Part shown: positions 6,089-11,089 of the stretch, in pieces
How positions within the stretch are numbered: the first letter of the stretch is position 1
Layout of the letters: every line of letters begins with the position of its first letter
From: Pseudomonadota bacterium
Lineage (GTDB): Bacteria > Pseudomonadota > Gammaproteobacteria > Pseudomonadales > UBA5518
Direction of reading: 5' to 3'
DNA length: 11,089 bases
Assembly: GCA_022705125.1 (NCBI GenBank)
Contig: JAKJFB010000062.1
Span: forward strand, 1 to 11,089
Translations under genes and position numbers: made by a program
The notes under the pieces: generated by a model
What the model was told of the DNA's origin: nothing
The model's input: only the letters and a program-made list of their open reading frames with translations
The model's database searches: none

Positions 6089-9000
6089 TCAGTAATACTG
6101 CCGGATATAACTGAACGCCTTCTCGAACAGCTCCTCGTCCGCGTGCAGCTTGTACTTGAACAAGGCCTTCCGCAGCGCCTTCTTCACCTCCCGTTCCCCC
6201 GCCTGCGTCCCCTGCCATCCCGGGAAGCGCACCAGGCGCACGATCTCGTCGATGTCCGTCACCACGCGCTCGACGATGATCGGCGTCTCGGGGGTCTTCA
6301 CCTCGTTGAATAGCGCGGTCAGCGCGGCCTTGCCGCGGTCCTCGTCTTCCTCGGGAGGGGTCTCCCTTTCAGCCTGCAGGGTTTCCTTGGCGATCTGCAG
6401 CAGCTGCTTGAGGAAGTCGACGCTGTTGATCTGGCCGGACTCGAAGCGCTCCTTGAGCGCATCCAGCCGCTCGGATAGATCCTTGAACTTCGGATTGCCC
6501 TGGTGCTTGCGCAGCCGGCGGTTGAGCTTGATCTCGAGTTCCTTCGCCTTCTTCGGGTCAGGGTTCGACAGCACGGCCTCGAGCAGGTCGGCGTCGAGCA
6601 CCAAGGTGTCGAGGTCGTCGCGGATGGCGTCGACATGCACGTTCTGGTGGATCAGCTCGATGGTCTTGGCGCCGAGCGAATGCCAGATCAGCTTGCCGTG
6701 GCCGCTCGACGGCTGCACCGACTGGTAGATCTGCGACAGCCACTTGTAGTCGGTCTCGTACTGTCCAAGCAGCGGGTCGGGCGACAGTGCTTCCCAGATG
6801 CGCGCGAGCACGCTGTATTCCGCGGCGAAGGCGTCGCGGGTGTCGTTGTTCGGCAGGCACTGCTGGGCGGCGATCAAGCCTTCGTAGCCTTGCTGGCTGC
6901 GGTCGACGCCGGGGAAAAAGGCGAGGCATTTCTGCATTGCCTCGGGCAGCTTGTCCTTCAGCTCCTGGATGTTGCTGATGACCTGCTTCACGCTCTGGTC
7001 GTCGAACTCCAGGGCGGCAGCCACGTCGTCGAAGATGCCCAGGTAATCGACGACGAGGCCGTGCGTCTTCTGCTCGGAATAGGTACGGTTCACCCGGCAG
7101 ATCGCCTGCAGCAGCGTGTGGTCGCGCAGCGGCTTGTCGAGGTAAATCGCCTGCAGGATGGGGGCGTCGAAGCCGGTGAGCAGCTTGGCGGTGACGATGA
7201 TCAGCTTGAGCGGGTCGGCCGGGTCGCGGAAGCGGTCGAGCAGGCGCTCTTCCTCGTCGCGGCTGCGGTCGTAGCGGGCGTATTCGGGACGCTCCTTGCG
7301 GTCGCCCGGCTGCACCGACATGACGATGTCGGTCGCCTCGGCCGGCAGCAGCTTGTCGAGCTCGGCCTTGAACAGCAGGCAGGACTCGCGATCGAAGGTG
7401 ACGACCTGGCCCTTGAAGCCGTTGGGCTCGACCTTGCTCTGGTAGTGCTGGACGATGTCCTCGCAGATGCGGCGGATGCGCTCGGGCGTCTTCACCAGCA
7501 CCGCCATCTTGGCTGCGGTCTTGGCGAGGTTGTCGCGGTCGAGGTCGGACAGGCCGCCGGTCAGGTCCTTGTAGGCCTCGTCGATCGCGGCCTTGTCGAT
7601 GTGCAGGTCCACCAGCCGCGGCTCGAAGTGCAGCCGCAGCGTGGCGCCGTCGCGGATCGACTCCTCGAAGCCGTAGCGGCTCAGGTAGCCCTTCTCGTCC
7701 TCGTCGGCACCGAAGGCGTAGAAGGTGTTGCGGTCGGCGCGGTTGATCGGCGTGCCGGTGAGGCCGAACAGGAAGGCATTGGGCAGCGCCTCGCGCATCT
7801 TGCGGCCGAGGTCGCCTTCCTGGGTGCGGTGCGCCTCGTCGACCAGGGCGATGATGTTGCTGCGCTCGTTCAGCGCCCCGGCTTTCCCGTTTGGCGTCTC
7901 GCCGAACTTGAAGATCGTCGTGATGATGATCTTGCGCACGTCCTGCGCCAGCAGTTGCTGCAGCTTCTCGCGCGAGTCGGCCTTTTCCAGGTTGGGGATG
8001 TCGGCGCCGGTGAAGGTGCCGGTGATCTGGGTATCAAGGTCGATGCGGTCCACCACGATCAGCACCGTGGGGTTCTTCAGCCGCGGGTGCATGCGCAGCT
8101 TCTGCGCCGCGAACACCATCAGCAGCGACTTGCCCGAACCCTGGAAATGCCAGATCAGGCCCTTCTTCGGCTGGCCCGCCAGCACGCGCTCGACGATCTT
8201 GTTGGCCGCCTCGTATTGCTGGTAGCGGCAGATGATCTTGATGCGGCGCTTCTTCTTGTCGGTAGCGAACAGCGTGAAGCTGGCGAGAATGTCGAGCACC
8301 ACCTGCGGACGCAGCATGCTTTCGACCGACTGCCGCAGCGACTTCAGCGGATGCGTCTGGCCGCGCGCATCGTCCGCCCCGCCATCCAGGTTCCACGGCC
8401 CCCAGTCCTTCACCGGCAGGCCGATCGAGCCGTAGCGGAACTCCTTGCCCTCGGTCGCCACCGAGAACACGTTGCAGACGAACAGCTCGGGGACGAACTT
8501 CTCGTAGTCCTCATGCACCTGCAGCGCGCCGTCGACCCAGCTGATGCACTTCTTCACCGGCGTCTTGGCCTCGATCAGCACCAGCGGCAGGCCATTGACC
8601 AGCAGCACCAGATCGGCCCGACGCTCGGCGGAGCCGGCGCGGAAAGTGAATTGACGGGTAAGGACGAAGTCGTTGCACGCCGGGTCGTCGAAGTCGATCA
8701 GCCGCACCGGCACATGCTCGTTGTTCGGCCCGAACGGCATCGAGCGTTCGCCGCGCATCCAGGCGGCCATTTCCTCGTTGGCGCGGATCAGGCCGTCGGA
8801 ACGCACCGACAGCACGATGGCGCGCAGCTTGTAGAGGACTTCGTCGGCCAGATCGGGCCGGGCCGCGATTTCGGGGTTGAGGCGGATGAGGGCGTCGCGC
8901 AGCCAGGGTTCGACGAGGAGCTCATGCGGCTGGCGGGGGATGTCGGCGGGGGCTGCGAAGTGCCAACCAGTGCGCCTTGGCTTGCGGAGGTAGTTGGGAG

Positions 9001-9091
9001 AGGGCTCTTCGGCCTTATTAGCGAGGGGGTTGCCTAAGTCCGCCAGGAGGTCGGACAGGTAGGCCTCGACGGTGTTGGATTCAGTGAACAT
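6089..9091 (-). CDS. hsdR: Type I restriction enzyme R subunit (nuclease and DNA translocase)
   Basis: A 1000-residue motor and nuclease subunit. With HsdM and HsdS it forms the complex that pulls in unmethylated DNA using ATP and cuts it at a distance. The N-terminal HSDR_N nuclease covers about 1-230: catalytic D160 and E174-A-K176 (LIEAK) form the PD-ExK centre, and the QxxxY motif is at 191-196. The superfamily 2 helicase core follows: Walker A GSGKS at 318-322, DEAH at 418-421, GLTGTP at 443-448, motif V AKLLTGFDAP at 635-644 and motif VI QAICRVNR at 662-669. The C-terminal part (about 740-1000) matches the DUF3387-type domain of EcoR124I-like enzymes and should bind the methylase core. 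The length is normal and all motifs are intact, so it should be active. The ATG at 9091 directly abuts the hsdS stop, with GGAGG (9096-9100) inside the end of hsdS. Confidence 0.97.
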   Translation of the reverse strand: MFTESNTVEAYLSDLLADLGNPLANKAEEPSPNYLRKPRRTGWHFAAPADIPRQPHELLVEPWLRDALIRLNPEIAARPDLADEVLYKLRAIVLSVRSDGLIRANEEMAAWMRGERSMPFGPNNEHVPVRLIDFDDPACNDFVLTRQFTFRAGSAERRADLVLLVNGLPLVLIEAKTPVKKCISWVDGALQVHEDYEKFVPELFVCNVFSVATEGKEFRYGSIGLPVKDWGPWNLDGGADDARGQTHPLKSLRQSVESMLRPQVVLDILASFTLFATDKKKRRIKIICRYQQYEAANKIVERVLAGQPKKGLIWHFQGSGKSLLMVFAAQKLRMHPRLKNPTVLIVVDRIDLDTQITGTFTGADIPNLEKADSREKLQQLLAQDVRKIIITTIFKFGETPNGKAGALNERSNIIALVDEAHRTQEGDLGRKMREALPNAFLFGLTGTPINRADRNTFYAFGADEDEKGYLSRYGFEESIRDGATLRLHFEPRLVDLHIDKAAIDEAYKDLTGGLSDLDRDNLAKTAAKMAVLVKTPERIRRICEDIVQHYQSKVEPNGFKGQVVTFDRESCLLFKAELDKLLPAEATDIVMSVQPGDRKERPEYARYDRSRDEEERLLDRFRDPADPLKLIIVTAKLLTGFDAPILQAIYLDKPLRDHTLLQAICRVNRTYSEQKTHGLVVDYLGIFDDVAAALEFDDQSVKQVISNIQELKDKLPEAMQKCLAFFPGVDRSQQGYEGLIAAQQCLPNNDTRDAFAAEYSVLARIWEALSPDPLLGQYETDYKWLSQIYQSVQPSSGHGKLIWHSLGAKTIELIHQNVHVDAIRDDLDTLVLDADLLEAVLSNPDPKKAKELEIKLNRRLRKHQGNPKFKDLSERLDALKERFESGQINSVDFLKQLLQIAKETLQAERETPPEEDEDRGKAALTALFNEVKTPETPIIVERVVTDIDEIVRLVRFPGWQGTQAGEREVKKALRKALFKYKLHADEELFEKAFSYIRQYY

Positions 9092-10270
9092 CTAACCTCC
9101 ATCCAGCGCCGTTGCCGCAGCTTTTCTCGCAAAACTACGCGCCGTCTCGAGTCGTTCCAACTGCGCATTCATAGCTTTCCTGAGCGTACCCAGAGTTGCC
9201 AGAAACACTCGCTGGTCCTCAAGCGGTGGCACCCTCAGTGGCATATTGAGCAGATTGGCGCGATTTATCTTCTTCATGCTCGCGCTCGTTCCTGCAGCAA
9301 TCCTCATGAGATATTCCCGTGCGGGAGTCGCTTGCATCAATGCTTCGAGGTAGCGAGGATCGATCAGGAAAGGGTTCGGCTTCAACCGCATCATTGTGTC
9401 GGGGAAAGAAACGTCATTTCGTTCGTCAGTGAAGATCCCCACGTATCCGACACGATCTGCTGTATTCGATCGAGATATCAGGAGGTCGCCGACAGCAAGC
9501 CTCGCAGCGAGCATTCTGCTGGTCGGCTCAACTGATTTGAAGTCTCCCGACACGTATCCGGTGCGGGACAATGATGCCAAGCCCAACACAAAGTGGCCGG
9601 TAACTGCGTCCCGCGGTGGCGCACTGCATCCACTCTCTGGAGACTGAAGCAACAGGCCGCTCAATAGGCAACTCTCTGACTTGCCGGGCCCTGCTCTGCC
9701 AACCAGAGTGTCTTTGTACGCTTGGAGGACATGCCTTGCGGCGTTAAGTGCATCTTCCGAACGCCGGGTACTTTCCGCGCACGCGTTGAGTAATTCAACT
9801 ATTGCACCCTGAGCATCAAGTGATGGCAGCGCAAACTCCTGGACCGCCAATGTCTTCCAGTTGATTGTCGGGGACAACGATCCAACCGAGATCTCCACCG
9901 CCCGGTTCATGAACACGTCGCTCTGCATGAAGAACGGCAGGAACTCCGGCAACACGACCTCTGGCTTCGCCCGCAGCACCATGGCATGCGCCGAACAGAT
10001 ACCGTCGAACTCCGCTACCCCGAGCTTGCGCTGATACGCCCGGCGGCGTCCGAAAATGATGTCGCCCTTGCGGAAGACGAGCTTGGTCGCCTCGACGTCG
10101 TCCGGACTGCCCCAGCGCCGGATCTTCAGCGAATCGGAATCGAGGTGCTCGAGGCCGACGTAATGCTCCATGCCGGATTCGGAAGGGTTGTCGACCCGCT
10201 CGTTGACGTTGGTGGCGATCTGGTCAAAGCGCCACACCTTCCAGCCGGGCTTCAGTTGCTTCTCAGCCAT
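9092..10270 (-). CDS. hsdS: Type I restriction-modification specificity (S) subunit
   Basis: A 392-residue subunit that reads the bipartite DNA target and places two HsdM and two HsdR copies. It has the usual two half-repeats, each a target recognition domain (TRD) followed by a helical spacer: TRD1 about 8-150 with spacer 151-190, and TRD2 about 200-350 with spacer 351-390. Each TRD ends in the conserved pattern GSLSPTINWKTL...LPSLDAQ (130-154) or GTSASMKKINRANL...VPPLEDQ (327-353). The target sequence cannot be predicted by eye. I chose the ATG at 10270, which has GGAGGA eight bases upstream and overlaps the upstream stop by eight bases; the ATG at 10300 would overlap by 38. The TRD2 half has lower G+C (about 48-53% in several 60-base stretches) than TRD1 and hsdR (about 63%), which suggests exchange of recognition domains. 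Confidence 0.95.
   Translation of the reverse strand: MAEKQLKPGWKVWRFDQIATNVNERVDNPSESGMEHYVGLEHLDSDSLKIRRWGSPDDVEATKLVFRKGDIIFGRRRAYQRKLGVAEFDGICSAHAMVLRAKPEVVLPEFLPFFMQSDVFMNRAVEISVGSLSPTINWKTLAVQEFALPSLDAQGAIVELLNACAESTRRSEDALNAARHVLQAYKDTLVGRAGPGKSESCLLSGLLLQSPESGCSAPPRDAVTGHFVLGLASLSRTGYVSGDFKSVEPTSRMLAARLAVGDLLISRSNTADRVGYVGIFTDERNDVSFPDTMMRLKPNPFLIDPRYLEALMQATPAREYLMRIAAGTSASMKKINRANLLNMPLRVPPLEDQRVFLATLGTLRKAMNAQLERLETARSFARKAAATALDGG
9096..9100 (-). promoter_or_regulatory. Ribosome binding site of hsdR inside the end of hsdS
   Basis: GGAGG on the minus strand overlaps the last codons of hsdS, four bases before the hsdR ATG. The hsdS stop and hsdR start are adjacent without a gap, so translation of the two subunits is probably coupled. 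Confidence 0.85.
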
Positions 10271-11089
10271 TGTTCCTGTCCTCCGCGCCGGCGGCGACAT
10301 AGGCCTGGTGCGGGTGTTTAGCGCTTTCGGGGTAGCGAAAGCGCAGCTGCCCCTCTCGCACCATTGGAATCAGGTGCTTGTTGCGCAAGTAGTGCCGGTC
10401 TTTGTTCAGAAAACTTGCAAGCTGGTCCACGCCCAAAGCCTGCCATGCGCACAGGCGCACAATGCCTCCACGCAAGGCTTCCGTGCTGACGCGGCCCTGT
10501 AGGGTTGCAAGCAAGGTTGCAAGCTCGAGAGGCAAGGTTGCATGCTTTGGGTTGCAAGCCTCCCCTGCTGGCGCACTTGAGCTTGGGGGGATTGCAAGCG
10601 GCGTGGGGATTGTTGGGCTGGCCAGTTCGTAATACGTGTGGCTGCCGCCTCCATGTTTTTCCAGCAAACCCTTGTCTCGCAGGCGGCGCAGCACGCGGCT
10701 GGCGGTCAGCGTGTCCAGCCCGCTGAAGTCGCGGCACGCCGTGTTGTCCACCGCACCGGTGGCGCGAGCGTAAATCAGCACCTTGGTTTCGTCGGCATCC
10801 AGCGGCTCGCTGCTCAGCGAGCGCAGCCAGGCATGGTCGTCCTCTGTGAGCAGGTTGTGCAGGAAGAGCGTGACGCGGAACTCGTCCGACTCGCGGCTGG
10901 AGTGAAACTCGGGCAGCGTCAGCCCGGCCTCGGCGGCCAGCCGGCGCATGCTGCGGATGCCGGTGCCTTTGGCTTCGGCCAGGTTCAGGTCGTGGAGCAC
11001 GGCGGACAGGGTGGGGTTGCGCAGCCGTGAGCCCGGAATGCCGAGCTCGGCCACGGGCTTGAGCGAGTGGCCGACGTTGCGGATCTCGA
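10263..11089 (-). CDS. ATP-binding protein, RecG C-terminal/AlbA_2 (Schlafen-like) type, partial
   Basis: The 3' part of a gene that runs off the window end; 275 residues are visible. It starts with EIRNVGHSLKPVAELGIPGS and continues to RLRNPTLSAVLHDL...EAKGTGIRSM. This is the end of the GHKL-type ATPase domain found in AlbA_2/RecG-C-like proteins, where NP, the EAKGTG loop and the following helix shape the nucleotide site. Next come a winged-helix-like segment (DTLTASRVLRRLRDKGLLEK), a low-complexity linker encoded by repeats, and a C-terminal domain with LASFLNKDRHYLRNKHLIPM and HPHQAYVAA, common at the end of such proteins. The missing N-terminal part would hold the AlbA_2 domain. These genes are often found inside type I restriction loci; their job there is not established. 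The stop overlaps hsdS by eight bases (ATGGCTGA), so it is an operon member. Confidence 0.85.
   Translation of the reverse strand, partial: EIRNVGHSLKPVAELGIPGSRLRNPTLSAVLHDLNLAEAKGTGIRSMRRLAAEAGLTLPEFHSSRESDEFRVTLFLHNLLTEDDHAWLRSLSSEPLDADETKVLIYARATGAVDNTACRDFSGLDTLTASRVLRRLRDKGLLEKHGGGSHTYYELASPTIPTPLAIPPSSSAPAGEACNPKHATLPLELATLLATLQGRVSTEALRGGIVRLCAWQALGVDQLASFLNKDRHYLRNKHLIPMVREGQLRFRYPESAKHPHQAYVAAGAEDRNNG
10415..10599. repeat. Six copies of TTGCAAGC (one variant) within the ATP-binding protein gene
   Basis: TTGCAAGC occurs at 10415-10422, 10505-10512, 10517-10524, 10552-10559 and 10592-10599, with the variant TTGCATGC at 10538-10545. Four copies extend to GGTTGCAWGC (10503-10512, 10515-10524, 10536-10545, 10550-10559), two of them 12 bases apart. 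On the coding strand they are read in two frames, giving ACNP and LATLLATL in the linker between two domains. So the DNA repeat, not a protein repeat, is what is conserved. Spacings are irregular, which rules out a simple tandem repeat. Confidence 0.7.

Noticed and set aside
6503..9037. Open frame of 844 codons on the + strand
   Set aside because: Antisense to hsdR, which has intact motifs throughout. Its translation is rich in H, Q, D, L and V without any domain, typical of the mirror frame of a GC-rich gene.
10271..10300. Upstream ATG of hsdS at 10300
   Set aside because: It would extend the overlap with the preceding gene to 38 bases. The ATG at 10270 has a well-spaced GGAGGA and fits normal HsdS N-termini.
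10415..10599. CRISPR-like array
   Set aside because: Repeats are only 8-10 bases, spacing is irregular (some 2-3 bases), and they sit inside an intact coding region.

Overview
The window is GC-rich chromosomal DNA (roughly two thirds G+C by eye) from a Gram-negative bacterium. A PEP-CTERM protein, a GGDEF diguanylate cyclase, an MscS-type channel, a pirin and a bacterial RIO kinase next to a VF530 gene together suggest a betaproteobacterium of the Rhodocyclales type (Thauera, Azoarcus or Zoogloea-like). That placement is inferred from gene content, not from a marker gene. No tRNA, rRNA, CRISPR array or insertion sequence was seen.

Layout. (1) 1-867 (+): the 3' part of a diguanylate cyclase gene, converging on (2) 946-1767 (-): a secreted PEP-CTERM protein whose body resembles the LecA/PA-IL lectin fold. 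A strong dyad lies between them. The PEP-CTERM gene has a close match to a sigma-54 promoter 44-59 bases upstream of its start. (3) 1938-2852 (-): a small MscS-family mechanosensitive channel. (4) 3097-3432 (-): a small unrecognised protein with a signal peptide, one membrane helix and a charged tail. It is divergent from (5) 3647-4552 (+): a pirin with all four metal ligands. A 22-base palindrome lies in the divergent region. (6) 4788-5645 and 5642-5920 (both -): a RIO1-type kinase and a VF530 DNA-binding protein that overlap by four bases, behind a clear sigma-70 promoter. (7) 6089-11089 (-): a type I restriction-modification locus, read in the order partial ATP-binding protein (RecG-C/AlbA_2 type), hsdS, hsdR. 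All three genes touch or overlap. hsdM is not in the window and would be expected beyond base 11089.

How the genes relate. hsdS and hsdR encode the specificity and the motor/nuclease subunits of one restriction complex. The ATP-binding protein is translationally linked to them and is a candidate accessory factor. The second half of hsdS and a repeat-rich linker in the accessory gene look like the variable parts of this locus. VF530 and the RIO kinase form a tight two-gene operon of unknown purpose. The PEP-CTERM protein would be sorted to the envelope or extracellular matrix by an exosortase encoded elsewhere, and its sigma-54 promoter fits known RpoN control of PEP-CTERM genes.
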